A DNA stretch of 60,722 nt from a virus (IMGVR_UViG_3300025889_017167:1-60722); one strand, 5' to 3'; shown: positions 6,945-14,260, numbered from the stretch's first letter. The notes: generated by a model from the sequence alone, not told the origin. Numbers and translations: made by a program.

Positions 6945-7544
6945 TTATACCGCTGAGCTTCCGTGCAAACTAGCGGTATCTGTGGCGGGGTATCTACCAA
7001 GGGTGGGGTTGGGTGGCGAGACATAAGATGGCCCCTCGTATTCCCCTTTATCATATAGGTGTTGCAGCAGTGCTGCGGGCAGGTGCTGGGGCAGTAGAAC
7101 GTCTTCTCTGTTGGCGGATGTATCAACTTGAATCACAAGCCCTTCTAGGCCTTTGTGGGGGTAACCGTTGAAGTCTTCCACCCAGTAAACAGTGTGACCG
7201 TTTTCGGTGGCCTGTCTGGCGGGCTCAATGCAGGCGCTGAACTTCCAGCTAACTGACCGGCTGTTCGTGTTGTCATCAATGACAGGAACGTCACCGGGGA
7301 TTCCGAGAATGGGGGAAATGTGCTTGTTGGCTTGGTGCCGCCAGGTAGTGAGCCAGTGCAGGTCGGTGGACCGGTACATGGCTTGCACTAGGTGGGGCAT
7401 GTACTCGGGTACCCAAACGGTGTAGTGTCCTGCTTCGTGGGGAGGTGTGGGCCACCCGAACTCAACTCGGCCGCCTGTGAACAGGTGGTTGAGGCTGTTG
7501 ATTACGCCGTCAACGTCGAGGAATACTGTTGGCTTGAATTTCAT
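6945..7544 (-). CDS. HAD-like phosphatase (FLDVDGVIN type)
   Basis: The N-terminus reads FLDVDGVINSL, the DxD motif I of the HAD superfamily, with the first Asp as nucleophile. Later, TWRHQAN may supply motif II Thr, and WVEDFNG fits the acidic motif IV. The family includes nucleotidases and polynucleotide-kinase phosphatase domains; the substrate is unknown. The ATG at 7544 is chosen because AAAGGAG sits seven bases upstream (7550-7556); the longer frame to 7577 would include the -10 box. This is the first gene of the HAD-ThyX-HDAC-SNF2 operon. Confidence 0.85.
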   Translation of the reverse strand: MKFKPTVFLDVDGVINSLNHLFTGGRVEFGWPTPPHEAGHYTVWVPEYMPHLVQAMYRSTDLHWLTTWRHQANKHISPILGIPGDVPVIDDNTNSRSVSWKFSACIEPARQATENGHTVYWVEDFNGYPHKGLEGLVIQVDTSANREDVLLPQHLPAALLQHLYDKGEYEGPSYVSPPNPTLGRYPATDTASLHGSSAV

Positions 7545-7567
7545 TTTTGCTCCTTTGTTATGCCTTA

Positions 7568-7596
7568 ATTGTAGCACAGTTTGGGGGATTTGTCAA
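7568..7596 (-). promoter_or_regulatory. Sigma70-type promoter of the HAD-thyX-HDAC-SNF2 operon
   Basis: TTGACA (7591-7596), a 17-bp spacer and TACAAT (7568-7573) on the minus strand. A short leader with AAAGGAG leads to the ATG at 7544. Confidence 0.8.
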
Positions 7597-7611
7597 ATTG
7601 GTAAAATATTA

Positions 7612-7653
7612 CAGCCCCTTCCGCTGGGAGGGGACCAAGCAAAAAAGGGGCTG
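7612..7653 (-). terminator. Inverted repeat CAGCCCCTT / AAGGGGCTG
   Basis: A perfect 9-bp stem (7612-7620 with 7645-7653) encloses a 24-base loop. It lies downstream of the primase-helicase gene and just upstream of the next promoter on the minus strand. The following sequence is T-rich (TAATATTTT). A terminator is the simplest reading; the large loop leaves room for other roles. Confidence 0.45.
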
Positions 7654-7754
7654 CACCCTCAGAAATACCCAAAAGTGCTGATTTGCGTATTGAGAAGGTT
7701 ATATGTATACTAATTGGCCGTTTGGAGGCCGTCAACTGTTACGCCCATTAATTT

Positions 7755-7807
7755 TAAGTTACGCTTGTCGTTTAAGTGTAACTTAAACCGTTCGTAAGTT
7801 ACACTTA
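7755..7807. repeat. Three-copy TAAGTTACnCTT repeat with a perfect 13-bp palindrome
   Basis: TAAGTGTAACTTA (7773-7785) is the exact reverse complement of TAAGTTACACTTA (7795-7807), separated by 9 bases. A third near-copy, TAAGTTACGCTT, starts at 7755. The right arm contains the stop codon of the primase-helicase gene. The AT-rich stem and lack of a T-run make it unlike an intrinsic terminator. Sitting next to replication genes, it could be an iteron-like protein site or origin element (inference). Confidence 0.6.
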
Positions 7808-9601
7808 CCAATCCATTACCTGATCATCAAACTCTTCGTTAGCTAAAGCTTCGTTAAGTTCTTCATCGGTGCGGGTCTGTTGTTGCCCTGAGTCGTACTG
7901 GCTGAACTCTATTACTTCAAACGGCCAAGTTGATCCACGTTTGCACAATGTGGGCCACTCTCTGGCTTCTCGTTGACCACGATAGTGCTTAAAGTCGATT
8001 AGCTCAGGGTCGGTGGGGTCGGGGGAGAGTGCTATTCCGAACTCTGACCATCTGGACCAAACGGCTGAGCCAAAGGGGCGTAGGTCACGCTGACCTCCTG
8101 ATCCCAACGGGGCGTGGTGTTCAATCCAGAGGGCGCAGTTGTATGTGTGTCGGATGTAATCTAGGAATCGGGCAATTTCAATAGATACTGATTCTGCTGT
8201 TCGTCCGCCTGGGTCGATGAACGATTTGTAGAGGGGGCCGAAGAATAGAATGTCAGGGTCGATTGCTGCAACGTGCTCTTCTACTAGTGCCCGGTCTTGC
8301 GGTGTGAGAAGGTTGACCCCGTCTGGCTTCATAAGCAAGTGTGCGTCCATACCTTCGTGCATTTTGTATGCTTTGATGGAATCATAGATGCGCATTGATG
8401 TTCGGCGGATAATCCGTTCGGGGTTCTCCAAGTCAATCATCAGTGTTCTGGCTTTTGGCATTCTGTCTCTGCGGAATGGGTGAATGCCTGCGGCTGACAT
8501 TAGCGCAACTTGTCGGGCAAGGGTGGTTTTCCCGCTGCCCTCACTCGCAACTACGATTACTCGCTCCTGTCTCTCCAGCAGATTTGGAATCACCCAATCG
8601 TAGGATAGATCAAAGTCTGTCTCTAGAAACGGTGACCACTCAACAAGGTTACCGGTGTCACGGTGCTCCCGGTCCCGTGTCGACAAGAAGGTGTCTACTG
8701 AGGAGGCGACTCGGCCTGCGAGCACTCCTTCCGAAAGATCAGTGCCTTGAAGGTTTTGCAAACTTTCAATTAGGGTGTCTAGGGCTGAATGATCTACATC
8801 TGATTCTTGTTCGGGGGTTTCGTCAAATGGGATGAGTTCGTTGGCTAGATCAGCACCCGAAGCGATAAGGTCCGCAACGTCCTTGAACTTCCCAGGCTTG
8901 AAAACCTTTACTTTGCATCCAGCAGCGAGAAGCTCGCTGTTGACGGCCCGAGCGTGAATGTAGCCGGGCTCGTCGTTGTCGCATATAATCGCAACCTTTG
9001 CCCCCGCTAGAGCCTCTGTGTGGTTCGAGGTCCACTTGTTTTGTCCTTCTCCTCCTGCGCCACCAGGGTTGGTGGTTGCAATATACCCAATAGATTCCAG
9101 GGCGTGAACGTCTTTTTCGCCTTCTACAACATAAATTGTGTGACCGTTCATCTTGGCTTCAAGCACTTCAGGCAGACGGTACAAGGGCTTCTCAATACCG
9201 CTTGTGGTCCAGACCCATCCTCCCTGCCCATCGGGGGCACGTTGCTTGAAGGTTTTCTTTCCGTCACTGTCAACGTACCGCATCACTTCCATGACGAGGT
9301 TATCTGTGGCATCATAGTAGGGGTACGACTCTTGAAGAGTTGCCTTCTTTTTTGGTTTTGTTGGAGACTGCTTAGTCTTTGGCCACAATTCTTGAGGGGT
9401 GACATCAATCGACTCACAAATTTCGTTCAGGTCACAACCGCCGCCTCTGAGACACTTCATCAAGACCTGACCCTGCTTGCCCACAGACACTCTCAGAGAA
9501 GGATTTTCATCATCAGCCCGACATGGGCAAGTTGCGTTCCACTGCTGCGGACCAGCCTTAGAATGATTAAGGCGTGCCAGCACGTTATCAATTGGGTCCA
9601 T
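7805..9601 (-). CDS. Primase-helicase (zinc finger, TOPRIM, RepA-like ATPase)
   Basis: From the ATG at 9601 the protein has about 598 residues. A CHC2-like zinc finger uses Cys25, Cys27, Cys50 and Cys56. A TOPRIM domain follows with VVEGEKD (Glu near 160) and CDNDEPG (Asp near 208-210). The C-terminal half is a RepA/RecA-type ATPase with SEGSGKTT near 353-360 and a LFFGPLY Walker B-like strand. It should prime and unwind DNA at the phage fork, like other phage primase-helicase fusions. The ATG at 9601 overlaps the end of the upstream gene by 14 bases and follows AAAGG. The frame is open to 9643, but that start lies deeper inside the upstream gene. Confidence 0.9.
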   Translation of the reverse strand: MDPIDNVLARLNHSKAGPQQWNATCPCRADDENPSLRVSVGKQGQVLMKCLRGGGCDLNEICESIDVTPQELWPKTKQSPTKPKKKATLQESYPYYDATDNLVMEVMRYVDSDGKKTFKQRAPDGQGGWVWTTSGIEKPLYRLPEVLEAKMNGHTIYVVEGEKDVHALESIGYIATTNPGGAGGEGQNKWTSNHTEALAGAKVAIICDNDEPGYIHARAVNSELLAAGCKVKVFKPGKFKDVADLIASGADLANELIPFDETPEQESDVDHSALDTLIESLQNLQGTDLSEGVLAGRVASSVDTFLSTRDREHRDTGNLVEWSPFLETDFDLSYDWVIPNLLERQERVIVVASEGSGKTTLARQVALMSAAGIHPFRRDRMPKARTLMIDLENPERIIRRTSMRIYDSIKAYKMHEGMDAHLLMKPDGVNLLTPQDRALVEEHVAAIDPDILFFGPLYKSFIDPGGRTAESVSIEIARFLDYIRHTYNCALWIEHHAPLGSGGQRDLRPFGSAVWSRWSEFGIALSPDPTDPELIDFKHYRGQREAREWPTLCKRGSTWPFEVIEFSQYDSGQQQTRTDEELNEALANEEFDDQVMDW

Positions 9602-10055
9602 CAGAGAACCTTTCCAAAATCCATGCCTCTCGTGTTTTCTCATAAATGGATGTAAACATTGTTCTGTCTGCGTTCGTGGTCAGCGCTGTTGCTCCAGTCC
9701 CGAGTCTGCGAATGGTCTGCGCCAACACAGGATGAGGTTTTGCATAATCATACGTTCCAGCGTATATTTTCTGACCGATGGATTGCAGGATTGTCCAGGC
9801 TTCTTCAGGCTCAGGCGGAAGCTCCTCATCAGAGTTATGAGAAAGAACTTGTAGGCGCAACTCCCCTGGTCGGGGCATCCACTTGCGGCCTGCCAGACCC
9901 ATTTGCTTCACCGCAGCTTTCGTGGTGGCGTAATCAAGGTCTTGCACGAACTCCCAGTAACCTTGAGCCCTTGCTGTTATGCTGGCTATGTCTAAGGATT
10001 TGTCCCACGTCACACTCATGAATGTCACGAGGTCTTGGCACTCTTGTTTTTCCAT
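9588..10055 (-). CDS. Putative replisome accessory / helicase-loader-like protein
   Basis: This 155-residue protein is mostly helical. It has AVKQMGLAGRKWMPRPGELR in the middle, a layout typical of small proteins encoded just upstream of phage primase-helicases. No ATPase motif is present, so it is not a DnaC-type loader. A role as replisome organiser is inferred from position and the MPRPGEL segment only. The ATG at 10055 lies six bases after a TATCCT -10 box, so the mRNA is probably leaderless. Confidence 0.6.
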   Translation of the reverse strand: MEKQECQDLVTFMSVTWDKSLDIASITARAQGYWEFVQDLDYATTKAAVKQMGLAGRKWMPRPGELRLQVLSHNSDEELPPEPEEAWTILQSIGQKIYAGTYDYAKPHPVLAQTIRRLGTGATALTTNADRTMFTSIYEKTREAWILERFSDGPN

Positions 10056-10061
10056 AGCTAC

Positions 10062-10090
10062 AGGATATCACACTTTCTCATATTTGTCAA
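10062..10090 (-). promoter_or_regulatory. Leaderless promoter for the replication pair
   Basis: TTGACA (10085-10090), a 17-bp spacer and TATCCT (10062-10067) on the minus strand; the ATG at 10055 is six bases downstream. It starts directly after the ssb terminator. Confidence 0.75.
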
Positions 10091-10094
10091 TAAA

Positions 10095-10122
10095 AGGCAA
10101 AAGCCCCCCAAAAGGGGGGGCC
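10095..10122 (-). terminator. Intrinsic terminator of ssb
   Basis: On the minus strand a C7/G6-7 stem with a TTTT loop is followed by CTTTTGCCTTTTATT. It lies 25 bp after the ssb stop. Confidence 0.8.
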
Positions 10123-10146
10123 TCAACCTTCAGACCTTTCCGATCA

Positions 10147-10593
10147 TCAAAAATCATCGAAAGGGTCGGAAGCGGGTACAGTTGCTCGACGCTGCGGAGC
10201 CTGGTTGCTACGTCCCTGAGGGGCCGAGCCTCCCTGCCCGTTGCCTCGACGGCGAGTCATCGTCTCAATCCCGTTGCAGCTAACCGCAATGTGATCTGCC
10301 ACGATTTCAACGGTGGATCGCTTTTGCCCCTCGGAATCCTCCCAGGAGCGCTGTTCCAACCGTCCCTTGACTACGACAGGCATGCCCTTCTCTAGAACGT
10401 TGGCGGCGTTCTCGGCGGTGTACCGCCACGCACAAACGTTGAAGAAAGAGGTTTCTTCCTGCCATTCGCCGTTGGCCTGATATCGACGGTTTGACGCTAC
10501 CGAGAAGCTCAGTCGACCGTTGCCGTTCGGTGTGAACCTCATCTCGGGGTCTGCCGTGATGTTGCCAATTACTGTGATTTCTGCATTGCTCAT
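10147..10593 (-). CDS. ssb: Single-stranded DNA-binding protein
   Basis: From the ATG at 10593 the protein has 148 residues. It has an OB-fold of the bacterial SSB type (ITVIGNITADPEMRF, SVASNRRY, FFNVCAW, VVVKGRLEQRSW) and a Gln/Gly/Arg-rich linker ending in the acidic tip DPFDDF, which normally recruits partner proteins. It coats single-stranded DNA during replication and recombination. A TAGGAG six bases upstream supports this start; the longer frame to 10659 would include the promoter. The gene is transcribed alone. Confidence 0.95.
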   Translation of the reverse strand: MSNAEITVIGNITADPEMRFTPNGNGRLSFSVASNRRYQANGEWQEETSFFNVCAWRYTAENAANVLEKGMPVVVKGRLEQRSWEDSEGQKRSTVEIVADHIAVSCNGIETMTRRRGNGQGGSAPQGRSNQAPQRRATVPASDPFDDF

Positions 10594-10630
10594 ATCGTCT
10601 CCTAACGTTTCTCTATTTGCAGATATGTGT

Positions 10631-10659
10631 ATTATAGCACGGTGTGGGCCGGGTGTCAA
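10631..10659 (-). promoter_or_regulatory. Consensus sigma70 promoter of ssb
   Basis: TTGACA (10654-10659), a 17-bp spacer and a perfect TATAAT (10631-10636) with an upstream TGC (extended -10). The leader is about 30 bases with TAGGAG. It diverges from the plus-strand promoter at 10673-10701. Confidence 0.85.
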
Positions 10660-10672
10660 ATCAAACTATTGC

Positions 10673-10701
10673 TGGACACAGGTGGGCTAATATCGTAAAA
10701 T
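10673..10701 (+). promoter_or_regulatory. Leaderless promoter for the 73-aa gene
   Basis: TGGACA (10673-10678), a 17-bp spacer and TAAAAT (10696-10701); the ATG at 10709 follows seven bases later without a ribosome-binding site. Confidence 0.65.
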
Positions 10702-10708
10702 ACCTGAT

Positions 10709-10930
10709 ATGAACGAAAACCGTGAACAAGCCCGTATGGCTTTATATGATTACTTTGTTGACACTTTGGTAGACTTGGCTGACCCTGAAGAAGGTGAAGA
10801 GCCCCAATGCCGTGATGACATGATGTCTGTTGTGGCCATCCTATTTGAAGGCGCAGGACTTACTGCCATGAATACTGACGATGGGTCAGTCGTGTTTGAG
10901 TGCTCAGGTTTATCCGCCAGCAGCTTGTAA
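10709..10930 (+). CDS. Small acidic protein, 73 aa
   Basis: I do not recognise this protein. It is acidic (DLADPEEGEEPQCRDDMM), with a short hydrophobic MSVVAILFEGAGLTAM stretch. It is the only plus-strand gene in this part and is expressed from its own leaderless promoter. It ends inside the 3' end of the thymidine kinase gene (about 20 bp tail-to-tail overlap). Promoter placement supports a real gene. Confidence 0.65.
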   Translation: MNENREQARMALYDYFVDTLVDLADPEEGEEPQCRDDMMSVVAILFEGAGLTAMNTDDGSVVFECSGLSASSL

Positions 10931-11515
10931 CCGCCTGTGCGCCATGAAGTGGCGTCGACACATGACCTGATACTCGACTAATGTTGAGTTGTCGATAACT
11001 TCATCTCCACCAGATGAAGCAGGCTGCCCCTCAATGAACAGTGCATTATGAGTAGCATGTTCCCCACACCAGCAGCGCATCTGATTGTCTAACTGCACTA
11101 TCTTGTCGCACACCTCTAGAATCCTAGCCGTGGCTGTGAACAGGTTTCCTTTGTACGAAGTTAGCAGCCCGTAAGCGAACACTTCAATGTTCTTAAGGTC
11201 AGCGATTTCTACTAACTCATCAACTTGCTCCAGGCTTAAAAATTGTGCTTCGTCCACGAACAGGAACTTTAGAGAAGTTTGATTTGTGTGATTGTGAGAG
11301 TCGATAAGTTGCACAATTGAATCGTCTGGTTTTACACCAGTAGACAAAGCGACGCCGCCCATCCGACTTGAGCAAACTGATTCGCCCATTCTGTCATGAC
11401 GGTTAATGAGAAGTACTTGGTCTGGGTAAGCACTTTCCAGGTTAAAGTGGGTTTGTAGTAGGTGTGTTGTTTTGCCGGATGACATTGTTCCGGTTAGAAA
11501 AGTGATGGTGGCCAT
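10910..11515 (-). CDS. tdk: Thymidine kinase (type II)
   Basis: This 201-residue protein has Walker A GTMSSGKTT (9-17), Walker B-like FLFVDEAQFL, the lasso-type substrate loop, and a zinc-binding CWC...C arrangement near the C-terminus. It phosphorylates thymidine to dTMP in nucleotide salvage and so complements ThyX. It starts one base after the FmdB-like gene ends and is co-transcribed with it. Confidence 0.95.
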   Translation of the reverse strand: MATITFLTGTMSSGKTTHLLQTHFNLESAYPDQVLLINRHDRMGESVCSSRMGGVALSTGVKPDDSIVQLIDSHNHTNQTSLKFLFVDEAQFLSLEQVDELVEIADLKNIEVFAYGLLTSYKGNLFTATARILEVCDKIVQLDNQMRCWCGEHATHNALFIEGQPASSGGDEVIDNSTLVEYQVMCRRHFMAHRRLQAAGG

Positions 11516-11516
11516 T

Positions 11517-11735
11517 TTATTCCTGTTGTGCTGAGTTCCATAGGGCGGAACGCTCAGGACGGTATGTAGGTGCTACGGTTGCTGGAATAGGGGTTCCCCC
11601 ATTAATTCGGGGAGCGCTTATAATTTTTTTGACCCCAGCACCGCAGTCTGGGCAAGTGGTTAAAGTGTCGTCAAACATGCTTTGGAATACTTCAAAGACT
11701 CCGCAGACGGCACAAGAATAATCATACTTCGGCAT
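11517..11735 (-). CDS. FmdB-like zinc-ribbon protein, 72 aa
   Basis: MPKYDYSCAVCGVFEVFQSM followed by CPDCG is the FmdB/CxxC zinc-ribbon pattern (two CxxC pairs). The C-terminal tail is flexible (PTYRPERSALW). In bacteria this family is a putative regulator; in phages it usually lies near replication genes and its role is unknown. The ATG at 11735 is seven bases after TATACT and is preferred over the upstream in-frame starts. Confidence 0.8.
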   Translation of the reverse strand: MPKYDYSCAVCGVFEVFQSMFDDTLTTCPDCGAGVKKIISAPRINGGTPIPATVAPTYRPERSALWNSAQQE

Positions 11736-11742
11736 GTTCATT

Positions 11743-11771
11743 AGTATATTACCTTTTGGTAGTCTTGGCAA
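11743..11771 (-). promoter_or_regulatory. Leaderless promoter for the FmdB-like and tdk genes
   Basis: TTGCCA (11766-11771), a 17-bp spacer and TATACT (11743-11748) on the minus strand; the ATG at 11735 is seven bases downstream. Confidence 0.7.
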
Positions 11772-11824
11772 GATCTATATTTGGTACCATATTGTTAAGT
11801 GCTGTTTTGCGATTGGGGGGGTTG

Positions 11825-13072
11825 GTGAAGCGAGGGGATTTTCTCAGGCGAGCGTCCAAAGCGACGTTTGTCTGTTTTTTGTTGTTAGCTTGGTTTGCTC
11901 CAGCTCAGGCGTGGGCGAACTCATACGTGGTCACGGCTGAGGCTGACTGGTGGTTCACTGTTTCTGAAGAGTCTCTGGAGGTTGAGATTCTGGGAAATAG
12001 TAATGCGGCGTGCGATGACTCCAATAGGTCCGATCCGTATTTGTGGCTGTACAACGACGATACGGGCGAGCTGGTTGATTTCAATGATGACGGTGCGCAT
12101 AACGAGGATGTTCAGTGCTTTTCTTCTCGGTTGTATGTTGTTTTGGGTGCCGGTAACTACCGGTTGAGGTCAGGGTACTATCCTGTTGAGCAGGGCGTAG
12201 GGTTTGAGGGGCCTGCTCCGTATGATTTAATTTCTTCCGTTGTGTTGCAAGGTGAAGACTTGGACCCCATTTCGCCGCCTGCAACGCAGCCTTTTGAGTC
12301 AGTTCCTAATGAAGAAATTGATGCCCCATCAACTACAACAACGACAACTGTGCCAACGACAACCACCACAACAACTACGACGACTGTGCCGCCAACAACA
12401 ACTGTGCTGCTGACCACAACTACGACAGCCGTGCCCACAACTACCACTACCACTACCACTACCACTACTACAACAACGACGTTGCCGCCGGTAACAACGA
12501 CAACGGAAGTGCCACTATCATCAACAACTACTGCAACAACTACCCTGCCTACAACTACAACAACGGTGACAATTGCGTTGCCGCCAACCACCACGCAACC
12601 ATCAGAAACAAATATTTTAACAGCTATTGGTGTAAGTGATGAAGATGTAGTCTTGGCCGGGATTGATGAGGCGGAGATAAAAGTAATCGAAGTCCTTCAG
12701 GAAGTTGATTCCCATTTAGCAACTGAGTTTGCTCAGGTTGTTGACGGTGACGTTACCGTGGAGGATTTGCGAACGCTGTTAGAAGATGAGGGCTTTGAGG
12801 ATTTACCGCCTGCCGCAAAAGACTCTCTAGCGATAGCTCTGTCTGATGCCCCTGATGAGGTGAAAGAAGAGTTTGAGGAAGCGATAAATATTTTCTATGA
12901 TGGCTATGACCATTACACTCCAACTGGGTCCCGGGTTAACGTCGAGACTCGTCGGACAGTCGTTGCGGTTGTGGCAGGTGCGGGAGCGGTGGCGGCAGCG
13001 GGCCAATCTGGTGGGGTGGGTGGAATTGAAAATCATCTTAAAAGAAAAGCACAACACGGGGGGAACCGATGA
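11825..13072 (+). CDS. Secreted Thr-rich surface-type protein
   Basis: From a GTG at 11825 (a G7 run just upstream) the protein has about 415 residues. A classical signal peptide (VKRGDFLRRASK then TFVCFLLLAWFAPAQAWA) probably ends at AWA. A beta-rich domain follows with DPYLWLYNDDTGELVDFNDDG and LGAGNYRLRSG, resembling pre-peptidase C-type domains. Next is about 95 residues of Thr-rich linker with VP/LPP breaks, then an acidic helical part and a C-terminal hydrophobic VVAVVAGAGAVAAA stretch. It may sit in the envelope. It is next to the holin-like genes, so a lysis, adsorption or superinfection role is possible; no enzymatic motif is visible. Such linkers are common in Acidimicrobiia. Confidence 0.8.
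   Translation: MKRGDFLRRASKATFVCFLLLAWFAPAQAWANSYVVTAEADWWFTVSEESLEVEILGNSNAACDDSNRSDPYLWLYNDDTGELVDFNDDGAHNEDVQCFSSRLYVVLGAGNYRLRSGYYPVEQGVGFEGPAPYDLISSVVLQGEDLDPISPPATQPFESVPNEEIDAPSTTTTTTVPTTTTTTTTTTVPPTTTVLLTTTTTAVPTTTTTTTTTTTTTTTLPPVTTTTEVPLSSTTTATTTLPTTTTTVTIALPPTTTQPSETNILTAIGVSDEDVVLAGIDEAEIKVIEVLQEVDSHLATEFAQVVDGDVTVEDLRTLLEDEGFEDLPPAAKDSLAIALSDAPDEVKEEFEEAINIFYDGYDHYTPTGSRVNVETRRTVVAVVAGAGAVAAAGQSGGVGGIENHLKRKAQHGGNR
12328..12605 (+). repeat. Low-complexity Thr-codon repeat tract
   Basis: About 280 bases of ACN triplets interrupted by GTGCC, GTTGCC and CCG units encode the Thr/Pro linker of the secreted protein. The tract should be length-variable by slippage and yields spurious Val-rich frames on the other strand. 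Confidence 0.9.
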
Positions 13073-13278
13073 AACTTTTAAAGCATATTAAGGGCATTGC
13101 TAAGTCAATGTTTAAGGAAATATTTTATTTGGGGTGGACGCTGGCAGGCACTGGACTTGTCTTAATTACGCTGTCGTCTTCAACCTTGACCTACGGTATT
13201 TGGATTTCGGCCGCAGGGCTAGCGTTGCATTTAGTTAGCATTATGTTTGATTATTTCGATGGAGAACAAAATGGATGA
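13069..13278 (+). CDS. Small two-helix membrane protein, 69 aa
   Basis: A basic N-terminus (KLLKHIKGIAKSMFK) precedes two hydrophobic segments (about 20-38 and 42-60). The start overlaps the stop of the secreted-protein gene (ATGA). It shares the general layout of a 52-aa membrane protein at 33137-33295. A membrane or lysis accessory role is plausible from context only. Confidence 0.7.
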   Translation: MKLLKHIKGIAKSMFKEIFYLGWTLAGTGLVLITLSSSTLTYGIWISAAGLALHLVSIMFDYFDGEQNG

Positions 13279-13525
13279 GATTAACAAACTTATACTTAAT
13301 ACTGTAGGTAGAATTTTTGCTGTTTTTGTGATGAACGCTATGGCAATTATTGGAGGCTCCAGCCTTATTGGGGGAATTGATCCGTGGAAAGCGGCGTTCT
13401 TGGCAGGAGTAACAAGTTGCACAACTGTGCTGCAAAAGCTAGCCGCTGCTTACGCTGATGATGGTAAAATCACTGCGGACGAAATTGATTCTGCTTTTGC
13501 TTTAGGTCAGCATAAAAAGTCCTAG
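13271..13525 (+). CDS. Small membrane protein, holin-like, 84 aa
   Basis: The ATG at 13271 (GGAG seven bases upstream) gives MDEINKLILNTVGRIF, one to two hydrophobic segments (VFVMNAMAIIGGSSLIGG and AAFLAGVTSCTTVLQKLAAAY), and a polar tail DDGKITADEIDSAF. Layout and tail resemble phage holins. With the r1t-type holin next to it this could be a holin/antiholin or pinholin pair (inference). It overlaps the previous gene by 8 bases. Confidence 0.65.
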   Translation: MDEINKLILNTVGRIFAVFVMNAMAIIGGSSLIGGIDPWKAAFLAGVTSCTTVLQKLAAAYADDGKITADEIDSAFALGQHKKS

Positions 13526-13548
13526 TTGGGTTTGCATAGTTGTACTGC

Positions 13549-13576
13549 TGGACGTGCCGGGCATATGTGGTAGACT
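13549..13576 (+). promoter_or_regulatory. Candidate promoter of the r1t-type holin
   Basis: TGGACG (13549-13554), a 16-bp spacer and TAGACT (13571-13576). The leader contains a hairpin at 13588-13612 and AAGGAG before the ATG. Confidence 0.5.
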
Positions 13577-13587
13577 AAATATAGGCG

Positions 13588-13612
13588 ACAGGGCAACCTT
13601 CCTGTTGCCTGT
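13588..13612 (+). promoter_or_regulatory. 5'-leader hairpin upstream of holin
   Basis: ACAGGGCAAC pairs with GTTGCCTGT (one bulged G) around a CTTCCT loop. It lies between the candidate promoter and the ribosome-binding site, where it could tune holin translation or mRNA stability. Confidence 0.5.
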
Positions 13613-13639
13613 ATTTATCCCCTAACAAGGAGAAGAAAT

Positions 13640-13837
13640 ATGGATGTTAACATCTATAAGCAGGTAGCTGAGCGGGCGCTCATGACTTTCGCACAGACAT
13701 TTCTGGCGATGTTCGTTGTGACTGACCTTACTTCAGCAAAGGGTGCCCTTACGGCGGCGGCCGCTGCAGGACTTTCTGTAGTGAAGTCGTTTGCTGCCAC
13801 TAAGATTGGCGATCCTTCTACCGCATCTGTCGTATGA
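13640..13837 (+). CDS. Holin, r1t family
   Basis: This 65-residue protein has the family pattern ERALMTFAQTFLAMFVV...KGALTAAAAAGLSVVKSFAATKIGDPSTAS: a first membrane helix near 14-28, an Ala-rich second helix near 35-52, and the usual IGDPSTAS tail. r1t-type holins are typical of phages of actinobacteria and other Gram-positives. They form membrane holes that release the endolysin. No endolysin was found in the window. AAGGAG lies eight bases upstream. Confidence 0.85.
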   Translation: MDVNIYKQVAERALMTFAQTFLAMFVVTDLTSAKGALTAAAAAGLSVVKSFAATKIGDPSTASVV

Positions 13838-13852
13838 TTTTTTACGCATCCC

Positions 13853-13881
13853 TTGCATGAGGTAGGGAAGTGTGCTATTAT
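13853..13881 (+). promoter_or_regulatory. Promoter of a short non-coding transcript
   Basis: TTGCAT (13853-13858), a 17-bp spacer and TATTAT (13876-13881) with an upstream TGC (extended -10). No gene of normal size follows before a strong terminator. Confidence 0.65.
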
Positions 13882-13887
13882 ATGACT

Positions 13888-13980
13888 GTTAGGGGGTAAG
13901 TCTTTTCCGCTCCGTTGTGGCTTCCCTACTAACGAGGAAGACCCCGGTCACTTAGGTGGCTGGGGTTCTTTCTTTTTCTT
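13888..13980 (+). ncRNA. Candidate small RNA, about 90 nt
   Basis: A good promoter and a terminator about 60 bases apart bracket a segment without a useful ORF. GTTAG at the 5' end can pair with CTAAC at 13928-13932, with further GGG/CCC pairing, leaving a pyrimidine-rich loop. The RNA runs convergently into the 3' end of the 13948-14253 gene, so it could act as an antisense RNA or simply shield the two units. Existence is inferred from signals only. Confidence 0.45.
13941..13980 (+). terminator. Terminator at the end of the candidate small RNA
   Basis: An 11-bp stem (ACCCCGGTCAC with GTGGCTGGGGT, two G-U pairs, TTAG loop) is followed by TCTTTCTTTTTCTT on the plus strand. It also covers the stop of the minus-strand gene and may work in both directions. 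Confidence 0.75.
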
Positions 13981-14253
13981 GCGGCGGGTGGGGATGTGCT
14001 TAAGGCGATCAGGGCGAACGGCTACCCACTGCTCTCGCCCGTATGCGCCGCCCCACAGATCCACCCACTCGTTGTCTTCGGGCAGATTAGTGTTTGTGGT
14101 ATGCCCGTGGAACGTGAAGGTGCCCTGCTGGCCTTTGATACGGCACTTGTCACCCTTATTTAGAATGACTTGGGGTGAGAGTTGGTAGCTGTCGCTTTCT
14201 ACCCACCCTGGCTTACCTTCCCACTTGCTGGGTTTGATGGTTTTGCGTGTCAT
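13948..14253 (-). CDS. Hypothetical protein, 101 aa, basic tail
   Basis: I do not recognise this protein. It has a compact beta-like middle (LNKGDKCRIKGQQGTFTFHGH, then DLWGGAYGREQWVAVRPDRL), resembling a small SH3/KOW-like barrel, and a Lys/Arg/Pro tail (RRKKKKEPQPPK). Nucleic-acid binding is possible but not shown. It has its own TATACT box seven bases before the ATG. Confidence 0.6.
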   Translation of the reverse strand: MTRKTIKPSKWEGKPGWVESDSYQLSPQVILNKGDKCRIKGQQGTFTFHGHTTNTNLPEDNEWVDLWGGAYGREQWVAVRPDRLKHIPTRRKKKKEPQPPK

Positions 14254-14260
14254 GTTTACA

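Noticed and set aside
7612-7653. tRNA-like reading of the GC-rich hairpin
   Set aside because: Too short and without a T-loop or anticodon arm; no tRNA was seen elsewhere in the window.
12178-12594. Val-rich minus-strand frame
   Set aside because: It is the complement of the Thr-codon repeat and has no start signals.
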